DNA of 64,000 nucleotides from Jeotgalibacillus terrae (GTDB lineage Bacteria > Bacillota > Bacilli > Bacillales > Jeotgalibacillaceae). Every line of letters starts with the position of its first letter. Within the stretch, counting starts at the first letter, position 1. The notes beneath the pieces were generated by a model, which ran no database searches, was not told the origin of the DNA, and saw only the letters and a program-made list of their open reading frames with translations. Below are positions 24,553 through 32,750 of this stretch, piece after piece. Location of the stretch: assembly GCF_016908195.1 (NCBI RefSeq), contig NZ_JAFBDK010000002.1, positions 186,001 to 250,000 on the forward strand, given 5' to 3'. Made by a program: the position numbers and the translations under genes.

Positions 24553-24766
24553 ATAAGAAACGAACCTCCTAGCTCTTTACTATCCGATAATTTCCCAATG
24601 ACTATGATGTGCTCAACGTTGAAGTGATAAGTCTCTCTGTGCATTTTACCCTATTGCTGTTAAAAGCACAATCATCTATACATCCCAGTGGTATAACGTA
24701 TGTCTTTTATCATGATTAAGGGCGAATGGGACTGAGAAAGTCTTGATTATATTATGTAAAATCAAT

Positions 24767-24787
24767 CTGCCGGATTAAATCCGGCAG
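24767..24787 (-). terminator. Hairpin after the lipoprotein gene
   Basis: CTGCCGGAT/ATCCGGCAG stem immediately after the stop codon. The T tract that follows on the minus strand is weak (GATTGATTTT). Confidence 0.55.
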
Positions 24788-24793
24788 AAAGGA

Positions 24794-25138
24794 TTACTCG
24801 TCACGGTTGTCGCGGTCTTCACGGTCGATATCGTCTTCGATGATGTCTTCACCATTGGCGTTCTCGTCGCGCATTGGATCTTTGTCTGTGTCAGTGTTCC
24901 GGTCGTTGTTGCGGTCCCCGTCCATGCCCCAGTCATCATCTGCACGATTGTTTCCGTCCATTGCATTATTGTTATCGCCGTTGTTACCATCCATCGCATT
25001 GTTGTCGCGATTGTCGTTGACGGGGTTATCCATCATGGATTCGTTATCGTTGTCCGGCATGCCGTCGTTTACGTTACAGCCGACCATCAGCGCTGCTGCA
25101 AGCAGTGAGCCTGCTGTCATTTTGATGTATTTATTCAT
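24794..25138 (-). CDS. Asn/Asp-rich lipoprotein
   Basis: A 114-residue product starting MNKYIKMTAGSLLAAALM at the ATG 25136-25138 behind AAAAGGAGAGGG; a longer frame upstream is not supported. The lipobox MVGC places the lipid-modified cysteine near residue 20. The rest is low complexity: D, N, G and M with repeated AMDGNN and NDNRDN units, strongly acidic and ending DREDRDNRDE. Outer face of the membrane. Function unknown; the composition suggests a disordered, cation-binding chain. Confidence 0.7.
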   Translation of the reverse strand: MNKYIKMTAGSLLAAALMVGCNVNDGMPDNDNESMMDNPVNDNRDNNAMDGNNGDNNNAMDGNNRADDDWGMDGDRNNDRNTDTDKDPMRDENANGEDIIEDDIDREDRDNRDE

Positions 25139-25280
25139 TTGATCCCTCTCCTTTTTATGAACTGACCATTCACGGTCTGTCGATAGTTTCCCCGGAGAGA
25201 GATGGATTATGTATTGCGGCATGAAAATGAGGCTGGACGAGTAAGTCTCAGCCTCTGTAAGTTGGTTAAGCTTCTGTAAC

Positions 25281-25405
25281 CGGTTCACTTCGCTGCAGGC
25301 GGCGCTTTCCGCGTGGCGTGCGCTGAGCCTCCTCAGGCTTCGCCTTGCGGGGTCTCAGCTGTCACGCCACTCACGCTGGAGTCGCCGCCTTCCACTCCGT
25401 TCACC
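25281..25405 (+). repeat. Dispersed fold-back repeat, copy E
   Basis: Plus orientation; GGCGGCGCTTTCCGC, GAGCCTCCTCAGGCTTCG, GCGGGGTCTCAGC and GCTGGAGTCGCCGCC. Lies upstream of the lipoprotein gene. Confidence 0.85.
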
Positions 25406-25464
25406 TGAGATGACATTAAATAATTGAAGCCTGATTAGAAAAAGGAATGTATGCTGTCACAATG

Positions 25465-25600
25465 TACAGCTTCAGGCGCTAGCACGTTTCCCTCGGACTC
25501 TGCCCGATAAGTCAACATCGGCTCACTTCGTTCACCGTGTTACCTTTATCTCCGACGCCTCAGTCCAACGTGTACGCCCCTAAACGCCTGCCTACGCTTT
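25465..25600 (+). repeat. Second type of fold-back element
   Basis: About 135 bases with imperfect inverted ends: CAGGCGCTAG..CACGT at the left and ACGTGTACGCC..CGCCTG at the right, enclosing TTTCCCTCGGACTCTGCCCG. A single copy in this window, unlike the GAGCCTCCTC family. It lies just downstream of fabZ. Frames across it are artefacts. Confidence 0.5.
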
Positions 25601-25601
25601 T

Positions 25602-26024
25602 CTACTTAATCGCAAACATGATCTCCGTCTCACAAGCCACTTCCCCGTCAACGGTTGCGGTTGCTTTTCCTTTGCCGATTGGTCCTTTGATGCGGACGAT
25701 CTCGACTTCAAGACGGAGCTGATCGCCCGGTTTTACCTGACGCTTGAAGCGGCATTTGTCGATACCTGTAAAGAAAGCGAGTTTGCCTCTGTAATCTTCC
25801 TGCTTCAGCATTGCGACTGCCCCTGTCTGTGCAAGTGCTTCAACGATTAAAACGCCTGGCATAACCGGATAGTCCGGGAAATGACCATTAAAAAATTCTT
25901 CATTCGCTGTTACGTTTTTAATGGCAACTGCGCGTTTACCTTCTTCAATTTCCACCACTTTATCAATTAATAAAAATGGGTAGCGGTGGGGAATAATTTC
26001 TTTAATCTGCTGAATGTCTAACAT
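25602..26024 (-). CDS. fabZ: 3-hydroxyacyl-ACP dehydratase
   Basis: Removes water from 3-hydroxyacyl-ACP in fatty acid elongation. 140 residues, a single hot-dog domain. Catalytic His in [12 protein letters not shown] near residue 48 and catalytic Glu in [13 protein letters not shown] near 62. Start ATG follows CAGGAGG. As in B. subtilis (ywpB), it lies just downstream of the flhO-flhP genes. Confidence 0.95.
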   Translation of the reverse strand: MLDIQQIKEIIPHRYPFLLIDKVVEIEEGKRAVAIKNVTANEEFFNGHFPDYPVMPGVLIVEALAQTGAVAMLKQEDYRGKLAFFTGIDKCRFKRQVKPGDQLRLEVEIVRIKGPIGKGKATATVDGEVACETEIMFAIK

Positions 26025-26040
26025 CGGAAAAACCTCCTGC

Positions 26041-26295
26041 TTATTCTGTATCTTGTGTAACGAGATCGATTATATGAGTCCAGGTTTCCTTCTTCAGGGC
26101 ATCCTGCGGCGAGCCATCGCCAATTACACCGTAGCCCACCATCAGTCCGACTACAAGACTGAGTCCTGCAAGCAACAGGATCAGTGCAACTCTGATCAGA
26201 ATTGGAAACAGGCGGACCTGTACCCATTTTGGCGTTTTTGAGGTATTTTCCTGGTCTTTAGGCTTTTGATTATTTTCTGAACGTGTTTCAGACAT
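26041..26295 (-). CDS. EpuA-like small membrane protein (PF11772 type)
   Basis: An 84-residue protein with a charged N-terminal tail ([14 protein letters not shown]), one membrane span near 32-55 ([19 protein letters not shown]) and a C-terminal extracellular segment ([15 protein letters not shown]). This pattern is often annotated DNA-directed RNA polymerase subunit beta in Firmicutes, a label inherited from EpuA and not a polymerase function. Close spacing to flhP (15 bases) and fabZ suggests one transcript. Confidence 0.65.
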   Translation of the reverse strand: MSETRSENNQKPKDQENTSKTPKWVQVRLFPILIRVALILLLAGLSLVVGLMVGYGVIGDGSPQDALKKETWTHIIDLVTQDTE

Positions 26296-26310
26296 AATGA
26301 AATAACTCCT

Positions 26311-27147
26311 TTAACGCAATCCGTTGACAAGACCGGACATCTGATCAGAGATCGAAACGGCTCTTGAATGAAATTGGTAATTTCTCTGAACTTCAATCAG
26401 CTCAGTGAATGCTTTTGATAGATCTACATTTGATTGTTCAAGGGCTCCCTGCTCAAGACCGATATTCTGTCTGAGCCCGCCTTCCATCTGAACAAGAAGT
26501 TCACCGGCATCTACACCGAGCTCATCCAGATTATCAGGGATCCCAAGGTATACACTTGATACGCGGTCCATCAGCTGCGGGCGCTGAATATCAACGATGC
26601 CCATTTCAACAGTCTGCTGAACACCACCGGACTCCACTAAGAGTGTGCCGTCATCTTCAAGCTGAATATTATCCACCGGGCCATCAAGCATGATCAGCTC
26701 GTCATTCTGGTTTAAAAGGCCATTGCCCTGCGCATCAACTAGCATCAATTCATCATCGTTAACCGGTGTCAGATAAAACGCACCGTCACGTGTGAAATTC
26801 TGTTCTGATGTACCATCAGGTGATTGGACAAGTACTTTAAAGTACTGGTTTTCCGTATTAAATGCAAAATCCAGGTCGCGCTCTGTGCGCTGAAGTGATC
26901 CCTGCGTGCCGACTAGCTGGGATTGAGAAATCTTTGCACCGTTGCCAAGTCTGAGTCCATCCGGCGTCATTCTTGGCGCATCATCTCCACGCTGATTTTG
27001 CACCTGCTGATGAAGCAGCGAGTTAAAGTTAGCTGTTGTCTGCTTATAACCGTTCGTCGCAGAGTTTGCGATATTATTTGAAATCAGATCAAGCTGCTGC
27101 TGGAGCTGGTTCATCGTATTCGTTGCTGTTACCATGTTGCGAATCAT
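26311..27147 (-). CDS. flhP: Flagellar hook-basal body rod protein
   Basis: A 278-residue FlgG/FlgF-type rod protein. N-terminal rod motif ISNNIANSATNGYKQ near residue 22, a beta-rich middle, and a C-terminal ELIEVQRNYQFHSRAVS segment near 245 that with the N-terminus forms the coiled-coil core. The second of the FlhO/FlhP pair; 12 bases separate it from flhO. In B. subtilis these proteins complete the distal rod. The rest of the flagellar locus is not in this window. Confidence 0.9.
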   Translation of the reverse strand: MIRNMVTATNTMNQLQQQLDLISNNIANSATNGYKQTTANFNSLLHQQVQNQRGDDAPRMTPDGLRLGNGAKISQSQLVGTQGSLQRTERDLDFAFNTENQYFKVLVQSPDGTSEQNFTRDGAFYLTPVNDDELMLVDAQGNGLLNQNDELIMLDGPVDNIQLEDDGTLLVESGGVQQTVEMGIVDIQRPQLMDRVSSVYLGIPDNLDELGVDAGELLVQMEGGLRQNIGLEQGALEQSNVDLSKAFTELIEVQRNYQFHSRAVSISDQMSGLVNGLR

Positions 27148-27159
27148 TTTTTAACCCCC

Positions 27160-27999
27160 TTAGTTCACCCTGCCGACTTCGTTCACGGCTTTTTCCATAC
27201 TGCGGTCATATGCCTGCAGAACTTTCTGGTTCGCTTCAAATGAGCGGTAAGCTGTCATCAGATCTGTCATTGTTCTGGCACTGTCAACATTTGACCGTTC
27301 GAGTGAACCCTGTACCATGCTAAAGCCCGCATCAGCCACATCGTATGCACTTGCATATTCTGTACCTTCAGGCGCACGAAACAATCCTTCTCCTTCTTTT
27401 ACAAGTGCACGCGGGTCATCTGAGTAGGCTACACCGATCCGTGCAATATTCTCACCATTCTGTACGACCTGACCGCCATCTGTCACTTCAAAGCGGTCGT
27501 TTTCAAGTTCAATTCGCACACCATTTTCATCAAGAACGTAATGGCCGGCAGGTGTTGTTAGAAAGCCTTCTGCATCAAGTGCGAAGTTACCGTTTCTTGT
27601 GTAGCGGTCTGCTCCGTCTTCATTTTCAAGTGTGAAAAAGAGTGCGCCCGGTACGCCGGTTTCCTCATTTACAGGCAGATCGCCCTGTAAAATGGCTAGG
27701 TCCGTTGACAAACCTGTCTCACGCAGGTCTCCCTGTGTAAATAATGGGACAGCCTCCTGCATGTATACACCTGTGTTCAAACCGCCGACTGGTGTCATTC
27801 TTTCTGATGACATGCCATTTTGTGTCGGAACATCAGATCCGCTGAGACTTGAGAGCAGCATATCAGGAAAAGCTCTCATCGAAGCCTGGTCCGCCTTGAA
27901 GCCAGGTGTATTCACATTTGACATATTATTGGTCAGCATTTCCGTTCTTCTCTGCTGAGCAAGCATTCCGGTTGCAACTGTATAGAAACCTCTGAACAT
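27160..27999 (-). CDS. flhO: Flagellar hook-basal body rod protein
   Basis: A 279-residue rod protein starting MFRGFYTVATGM at the ATG 27997-27999, six bases after GAGGTG; the GTG at 28008 would overlap that site. Rod motif LTNNMSNVNTPGFKAD near residue 26; C-terminal DLMTAYRSFEANQKVLQAYD. Forms the distal rod together with FlhP. It lies downstream of mbl, as in B. subtilis. Confidence 0.9.
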   Translation of the reverse strand: MFRGFYTVATGMLAQQRRTEMLTNNMSNVNTPGFKADQASMRAFPDMLLSSLSGSDVPTQNGMSSERMTPVGGLNTGVYMQEAVPLFTQGDLRETGLSTDLAILQGDLPVNEETGVPGALFFTLENEDGADRYTRNGNFALDAEGFLTTPAGHYVLDENGVRIELENDRFEVTDGGQVVQNGENIARIGVAYSDDPRALVKEGEGLFRAPEGTEYASAYDVADAGFSMVQGSLERSNVDSARTMTDLMTAYRSFEANQKVLQAYDRSMEKAVNEVGRVN

Positions 28000-28115
28000 A
28001 TTTTTCACCTCGTCATTTATTCCCGTGACTCATTATACCAAATTTCTACATTAAAAAAGCTGATTTTAAGGAGATTCCTTCTTTCGGCATTGAAAGTTGG
28101 AATCCCCCTCATGAA

Positions 28116-29117
28116 TTAGCCCAGTTTGCTCTGAGGAATTTTATCGATATTCTCAAGCATCACGCCTGTCCCAATCGCTACACAATCCATTGGGTTCTCA
28201 GCTACAAATACAGGTACTTTCAGTTCTTCAGCAAGCAGCTGATCAATGCCGTGAAGCAGTGCGCCGCCTCCTGTTAAAATCACGCCGCGGTCAATAATGT
28301 CTGCTGACAGCTCTGGCGGTGTTTTTTCAAGCACGTTTTTAGCAGCCTGTACAATTACAGCTACAGATTCGCGCAGTGCTTTTTCAACTTCATCGGATTT
28401 AATCGTGATCGTACGTGGCAGACCACTGACCATATCGCGGCCACGGATTTCCATTTCTTCATTACGTGAATCCGGAAATACCGTTGCGATATTCAGCTTG
28501 ATTGCTTCAGCTGTTCTTTCACCGATCAGCAGCTTATATTCTTTTTTTACATAGTTTAAAATATCTGCATCAAACTGATCACCGGCCATTTTAATTGACT
28601 GGGATGTTACGATATCACCCATTGAAAGTACGGCAACATCTGTTGTACCGCCACCAATGTCCACGACCATGTTACCGCTTGGCTGGAAAATATCCATGCC
28701 TGCGCCAATTGCAGCAACTTTCGGCTCTTCTTCAAGGAAAATCCGCTTGCCGCCGCTCTTTTCAGCTGCTTCACGAATTGCTTTTTGCTCAACGCTTGTA
28801 ATGTTTGTCGGGCAGCAGATCAGAATCCGCGGCTTTGACATAAAACCTTTGACATTCAGCTTGTTAATAAAGTGCTTCAACATAGCTTCGGTTACATCAA
28901 AATCAGCAATTACCCCATCTTTCAGCGGGCGGATGGCAACGATATTGCCAGGCGTTCTGCCGACCATGTTACGCGCTTCCTCACCGACTGCAAGTACGCG
29001 GTTTGTGTTTTTATCAATTGCAACAACTGATGGTTCATTAAGTACGATTCCTTTGCCTTTGACGTGGATCAGCAGGTTGGCTGTTCCGAGGTCAATTCCT
29101 ATATCTTTAGAAAACAT
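28116..29117 (-). CDS. mbl: Rod-shape-determining MreB-like protein
   Basis: A 333-residue actin-like ATPase that guides cell-wall synthesis along the cylinder. Phosphate-1 motif GIDLGTANLLIHVKG at the N-terminus, phosphate-2 VVDIGGGTTDVAVLSMG near 160, adenosine motif GVILTGGGALLHGID near 283. Its place between spoIIID and flhO identifies it as Mbl rather than MreB or MreBH. The start follows AAGGGAG. Confidence 0.93.
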   Translation of the reverse strand: MFSKDIGIDLGTANLLIHVKGKGIVLNEPSVVAIDKNTNRVLAVGEEARNMVGRTPGNIVAIRPLKDGVIADFDVTEAMLKHFINKLNVKGFMSKPRILICCPTNITSVEQKAIREAAEKSGGKRIFLEEEPKVAAIGAGMDIFQPSGNMVVDIGGGTTDVAVLSMGDIVTSQSIKMAGDQFDADILNYVKKEYKLLIGERTAEAIKLNIATVFPDSRNEEMEIRGRDMVSGLPRTITIKSDEVEKALRESVAVIVQAAKNVLEKTPPELSADIIDRGVILTGGGALLHGIDQLLAEELKVPVFVAENPMDCVAIGTGVMLENIDKIPQSKLG

Positions 29118-29220
29118 CTGATTGTTTGACTCCCTTCGGTCACTGGTAAATTACGTTTTATTTTTCGTTAATTGATATCCTTACATTATATCGGTTTAAA
29201 CGGACCAGTTTTTAGGTGTT

Positions 29221-29298
29221 TATCGAGGTCTGTCCCCCGGGTTTTTAGCTTAAGGATAAGATATTGTTTATGTTTGTAGAGCCGGGTCAGACCCTCTT
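29221..29298. repeat. GC-rich inverted repeat upstream of mbl
   Basis: GAGGTCTGTCCCCCGGG at the left can pair with GCCGGGTCAGACCCTC at the right across a loop of about 45 bases. It resembles the GGGTCTGTCCCGGG palindromes seen elsewhere. It lies between the spoIIID terminator and mbl. Confidence 0.45.
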
Positions 29299-29337
29299 CT
29301 ACGCGCCATAGACCAATAAGTATATATTACCACAACT

Positions 29338-29391
29338 AAAAGAGGAGGTCATGAACCAAACAAACGTTTGATTCACGGCCTCCTCTTTTTT
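29338..29391 (-). terminator. Terminator of spoIIID
   Basis: AAAAGAGGAGGTC pairs with GGCCTCCTCTTTT around a loop containing the palindrome CAAACGTTTG; runs of A and T at the ends. Touches the spoIIID stop codon. Confidence 0.8.
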
Positions 29392-29654
29392 CAGTTGATT
29401 GATTGCTGCTGCTTTTCGTATTTGGCTTTAGTGGCTTCTCCGCCCCTTAGATGTCGGATCGCTTTATGGTAATGAAGAATCGATTTTACTTCGTCTGCGA
29501 GCGCAGGATCCAGTTTTGGCAGGCGCTCGGTTAAGTCTTTATGCACTGTACTTTTAGATACCCCAAAAATTTTTGCGATTGAGCGGACCGTCTCTTCTGT
29601 CTCTACGATATGCCTGCCAGCCGAGATTGTTCTCTCTCTGATATACTCATGCAC
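29391..29654 (-). CDS. spoIIID: Sporulation transcriptional regulator SpoIIID
   Basis: An 87-residue DNA-binding protein of the mother cell that activates or represses many SigE genes. Helix-turn-helix TVRSIAKIFGVSKSTVHKDL at residues 23-42, basic C-terminal region HKAIRHLRGGEATKAKY, the known second DNA contact. The start is GTG (29652-29654) behind AGGAGG, giving (M)HEYIRERTI as in relatives. Confidence 0.95.
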   Translation of the reverse strand: MHEYIRERTISAGRHIVETEETVRSIAKIFGVSKSTVHKDLTERLPKLDPALADEVKSILHYHKAIRHLRGGEATKAKYEKQQQSIN

Positions 29655-29684
29655 GTTGCCGGCCTCCTGTGGGTCCGTTTGTGC

Positions 29685-29715
29685 ATTATATGCCGGCAGA
29701 CGGTTATGATATACC
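29685..29715 (-). promoter_or_regulatory. Candidate SigE promoter of spoIIID
   Basis: CATATAAT (-10, 29685-29692) with GGTATATC upstream (29708-29715), spacing 15. The -10 fits the SigE consensus; the -35 is only partial. spoIIID is SigE-dependent in B. subtilis. Confidence 0.4.
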
Positions 29716-29717
29716 TA

Positions 29718-30398
29718 TTATTGCGTAATTGAGACCGGGTCGACCGGCTGACCGTCTTTTAATACTTCAAAGTGAACATGAAGGCCTGCTTCAGGGTTGA
29801 GTTCACTGACACCGGACTGTGCAATGACCTGGCCCTGTCTCACTTCTTCCCCTTCAGCGACTGCGATATCATCAATTGCCTGATAGCGCGTTACATATCC
29901 ATCATGTTCAATTTCCACAGCATTTCCGATAAACGGATCCTCTTCAACAAGCGTAACTTTTCCGCTCATTGCCGCTGTCACTTCAAAAGGCTCACCATTT
30001 TGTACCAGATCTACACCCAGATTCGGATAATATGTCTGGTTCACTACGACCAGTGCCTCCTGCTGTTCAGCAGCGTCAGCAGACTGATCGTAAAACGGTT
30101 TGTGGACAGTGACCGCATCCTGATCAGCTACAGGCAGACTCAGCGTTTCTGCCGGCTGGTTGACTTCTGTCGCTTCTTCAGGTGCATAAGTATAATCTCT
30201 GGCATCTTCCTGATAAACGTATTCATTTTCCGTTGACAGTTCTGCTACTTCTGAATCTTTCTGACTCTGAATAAAAAATACAGAGCCAACCGCGAGCACA
30301 GCACAGCCCATATAAAGAGCCGGTGCAGCCCAGCGCTTTCTGAAAAACTTCTTAACACTTTCTGACAGGGTAGATTGATTTTTGTCTCCCTTAATCAT
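29718..30398 (-). CDS. spoIIQ: Stage II sporulation protein Q (LytM-type)
   Basis: A forespore membrane protein that pairs with SpoIIIAH across the two membranes during engulfment. Start at the ATG 30396-30398 (MIKGDKNQSTL), six bases after GAGGTG; a frame extended to 30419 would place its start inside the predicted SigF promoter. One membrane anchor near residues 26-45, a Thr/Glu-rich linker, then a LytM domain from about 115. The HVHFEV motif is present but the usual H-x3-D motif reads NLGVD, so the first zinc-ligand His is missing. It is therefore predicted to be catalytically dead. Confidence 0.88.
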   Translation of the reverse strand: MIKGDKNQSTLSESVKKFFRKRWAAPALYMGCAVLAVGSVFFIQSQKDSEVAELSTENEYVYQEDARDYTYAPEEATEVNQPAETLSLPVADQDAVTVHKPFYDQSADAAEQQEALVVVNQTYYPNLGVDLVQNGEPFEVTAAMSGKVTLVEEDPFIGNAVEIEHDGYVTRYQAIDDIAVAEGEEVRQGQVIAQSGVSELNPEAGLHVHFEVLKDGQPVDPVSITQ

Positions 30399-30416
30399 TT
30401 TCATCACCTCAGCACT

Positions 30417-30446
30417 CATTTTGAACGCTTAGAGGAAATTCTATAC
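30417..30446 (-). promoter_or_regulatory. Candidate SigF promoter of spoIIQ
   Basis: On the minus strand GTATA (30442-30446), 15 bases, GTTCAAAATG (30417-30426), one mismatch from the SigF -10 pattern GGnnAnAnTR. The implied start near 30410 leaves a very short leader, so the call is tentative. Confidence 0.35.
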
Positions 30447-30464
30447 ATTGTCACAATTTTTTTC

Positions 30465-30492
30465 TTCAAGACTTGCACCTGCATGATACAAT
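30465..30492 (+). promoter_or_regulatory. Possible SigA promoter of the VanZ-like gene
   Basis: TTCAAG (30465-30470), 16 bases, extended -10 TGATACAAT (TACAAT 30487-30492). Confidence 0.4.
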
Positions 30493-30527
30493 CCCGTTAG
30501 TATACGTCTATGAAAGGATTCTTCTCT

Positions 30528-30962
30528 ATGATCAAATGGCTTAAATTGCTGATTACCGCTCTGCCTCTTATGTATATGATCCTGGTGTGGGTGCTCTCAA
30601 GCCTTCCCCACAATGCAGTAGTCGATCTGCCATCCGGGTCATTTGACCGTTTGTTAAAAGAATCTCTGCACTTAATCGAATTTGGTATTCTTCATTTCTT
30701 ATTTATTCTTGCACTACTTATCCACGGCAAGCTCACAGTGGCTACACATACCCTTGCAGCCGTGTTTGCGGCTTTCTACGGCTTTGTTGATGAAATCCAT
30801 CAGGCATTCGTCCCCTACCGCTCAGCGACGATCATAGACGCCGTGAAAGATATCATTGGCGTCGTGTTTGTATACCTCGCTATTCAGCGTCTTTATTTTG
30901 TTAAAAGAGATAGCAGGTTGAGAAAGTGGTTTGTGAAGGTGGAACGTTATTTTGCAGGGTGA
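30528..30962 (+). CDS. VanZ-like family membrane protein
   Basis: A 144-residue protein starting MIKWLKLLITAL behind AAAGGA; an upstream ATG at 30510 has a poorer site. About four membrane spans. The VanZ-family signature is present: KESLHLIEFGILHF near residue 55, and DEIHQAFVPYRSATIIDAVKDIIGV near 95, with the conserved Glu, His and Asp. Family members affect resistance to lipoglycopeptides or are of unknown role. Lies between spoIIQ and spoIID, a position where B. subtilis has ywm genes. Confidence 0.8.
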   Translation: MIKWLKLLITALPLMYMILVWVLSSLPHNAVVDLPSGSFDRLLKESLHLIEFGILHFLFILALLIHGKLTVATHTLAAVFAAFYGFVDEIHQAFVPYRSATIIDAVKDIIGVVFVYLAIQRLYFVKRDSRLRKWFVKVERYFAG

Positions 30963-30973
30963 AGCTGTTTTAG

Positions 30974-31105
30974 GCGCGTGCTCGGGCTCAGAATGCAGCA
31001 ATCTTTGCTGGGGCGGTAGCGATACACCCGGGAACTTGTAGCAATCGCTGCCAGGAAAGTAGCTATTCTATGATCCTGATGTCGTATCGGCTGCGTTCCC
31101 CCCGT
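30974..31105 (+). repeat. 21-base periodic array after the VanZ-like gene
   Basis: GCGC, GCAG, GTAG, GTAG, GTAG and GTCG words start at 30974, 30995, 31016, 31038, 31059 and 31081; steps are 21-22. A GATACACCCGGG segment inside is shared with the arrays at 32.5, 45.2 and 49.2 kb. Confidence 0.65.
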
Positions 31106-31114
31106 GTGGACCTC

Positions 31115-31152
31115 AAAAAGAAGCATCCCGCAACCGCGGAATGCTTCTTTTT
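31115..31152. terminator. Bidirectional terminator between the VanZ-like gene and spoIID
   Basis: A 12-bp stem AAAAAGAAGCAT/ATGCTTCTTTTT plus an inner GC stem. Confidence 0.85.
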
Positions 31153-32134
31153 ATCTTTTAACCAGCAGCGCAGGCACTGCCTGGTCAATTGAACTCAGTT
31201 CAACGCCGCTGAAGTAATGCTGCACAATCTCTTTATACGTACTGCCTGCAAGCGCCATCCCATTCGCCCCGTACTGGCTCATCCCGACGCCATGCCCGTA
31301 ACCCTTCGTTTTGATAACCACCTGATCACCCTGCAGCACCCATTCAAAATCAGTCGAGCGCAAGTCCAGCGTTTCACGGATCTCCCTTCCGCTAAATGTC
31401 TTTCCCGCAATTTCAACCGTTTTAATCCGGTTACCAGGGGTGCGTTCAAGAATACTGCCCTGTTCCCCTTCAGCTAACGTGATCCCGAGTTTTTGCTCAA
31501 ATTCACTAATCGGCATTGTGACTTCATGATGGAAGCCCGGCGCTGCCTGCTCATCCCATTTACTTTCAACAGACGCTAAGTAAGGCACATCTTCCTCCCA
31601 GTAATCTTTTGCATTTTCCGTCCAGCCATTACTTGTTGAAAAGAAGGCTGCAGTAATCGGTTTGCCTTCAAATGTTAAAATTTCACCCTTTGTTTCATAC
31701 ACTGCTTCTTCAATGACACGGATCTTCCAGTCATATTCATCTTTCCAAATCTCTTTTAATTCATCTTTACTTTTAAATACCTGGTGGGTTGTCGTATCAG
31801 TAATCGGCCCTTCATTATGTGAAAGAAATCGTGTTACATAGGTTCGTGCAGCAAGTGCCTGCGCTTTTAGTGCCTCTTTTTCAAAAGATGCAGGCATCTC
31901 ACTTGCGACAACGCCTGTTACATACTCTTCAAGGTCAATCTCCTCCACCTCACCGCTGTGCCTCAACACAGGAACAGCCAGCTTAGCGGCACTCTCCTCC
32001 GCTTCCGCAGGCTCCACCTTCTCAGGCAAAGGCGTCCTCTGCTCATCTTCAGGAGAAACAATCAGTGCAGGGATGGCGAATAAAATAATAAAAATCACTG
32101 CCACAACTAAAAACAACTTGATCCGCTGGTGCAT
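31151..32134 (-). CDS. spoIID: Stage II sporulation protein D
   Basis: A lytic transglycosylase of the engulfment complex (with SpoIIM and SpoIIP). 327 residues from the ATG 32132-32134 (MHQRIKLFLVV) behind GGAGGGGTGAGG. One N-terminal membrane anchor. The catalytic Glu lies in VVASEMPASFEKEALKAQA near residue 85. The C-terminal GYGHGVGMSQYGANGMA is the family signature. A SigE-type promoter is visible upstream. Neighbour to murAA, as in B. subtilis. Confidence 0.93.
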   Translation of the reverse strand: MHQRIKLFLVVAVIFIILFAIPALIVSPEDEQRTPLPEKVEPAEAEESAAKLAVPVLRHSGEVEEIDLEEYVTGVVASEMPASFEKEALKAQALAARTYVTRFLSHNEGPITDTTTHQVFKSKDELKEIWKDEYDWKIRVIEEAVYETKGEILTFEGKPITAAFFSTSNGWTENAKDYWEEDVPYLASVESKWDEQAAPGFHHEVTMPISEFEQKLGITLAEGEQGSILERTPGNRIKTVEIAGKTFSGREIRETLDLRSTDFEWVLQGDQVVIKTKGYGHGVGMSQYGANGMALAGSTYKEIVQHYFSGVELSSIDQAVPALLVKR

Positions 32135-32164
32135 CCTCACCCCTCCAGACATAGGTTATGAGGA

Positions 32165-32194
32165 AGTATATGTGTGTAAGTGTGAGTGTAGACC
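32165..32194 (-). promoter_or_regulatory. SigE promoter of spoIID
   Basis: CATATACT (32165-32172) is a perfect SigE -10. Fourteen bases upstream GGTCTACA (32187-32194) is a weak -35. The predicted start is about 25 bases before the start codon. Confidence 0.55.
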
Positions 32195-32640
32195 AGGTGG
32201 GGAGTGAAGATGGGGGACTGTCCCGGGTCTTCAGGTTTTCGTGCATGCTGCCGAACGTCGCATGTTCGCTAGTGAAGGTCGTATCATGCCGCATGAAGGT
32301 CGGATACACCCGGGTTGGCGGTCGTATACCAGCTCGCGAAGGTCGTATCAGCAGCGGCGAAGGTCGTGACCGCACCTTTTGAACACAGCAACCCGCCCTC
32401 GTGATGCTTTTGAGAAACTAAAGGCTTGTTTCCGAAGGGCATTCAGGGCGGTTTCGTTGTGGGGCGAGCGCGGTTGCAGTGTTTTAGCCAGTGGCTGTTG
32501 TATTTTCCTCCGTATCTGCACGATACGCCCGGGTTGATTGCAGTATATACAGCCGCAAATGTCGTGTATGCACCCGCAGATGTAGTTAGGCCATAAGCGG
32601 TTGCGGCGGCAACCCCGATCCAGCCACTCTTCCCAAAAAA
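32195..32640 (+). repeat. Composite 21-base array element, copy 1
   Basis: From the left: GACTGTCCCGGGTCTTC (32216-32232). Then an array with GTCG-type anchors at 32257, 32278, 32299, 32321, 32342 and 32363. Then a 60-base hairpin core with CCGCCCT/AGGGCGG arms (about 32392-32452). Then a second array with anchors at 32476, 32497, 32518, 32540, 32561, 32582 and 32603. The element reappears inverted at 49135-49568 with the same order, the same hairpin core (AGAAACTAAAGGCTTGTTTC, diverged) and the same 21-21-22-21-21 steps in the first array. Confidence 0.8.
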
Positions 32641-32645
32641 CGAAA

Positions 32646-32687
32646 AAAAGCAGTATACCTACGCCTCTGCGTGTGTATACTGCTTTT
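32646..32687 (-). terminator. Terminator of murAA
   Basis: A 13-bp stem AAAAGCAGTATAC/GTATACTGCTTTT with an inner ACGC/GCGT stem; a seven-A run at 32643-32649 gives the T tract. Confidence 0.85.
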
Positions 32688-32750
32688 ATAAACGTATAAT
32701 TAGTTAGAAGTTCGTGATGTATAAGAATAAGAAGTATGAGTTCAGTAAAA

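Noticed and set aside
26041-26295. RNA polymerase subunit beta, a name often given to this small protein family
   Set aside because: The 84-residue single-span membrane protein has no relation to RpoB; the name is an inherited mislabel.
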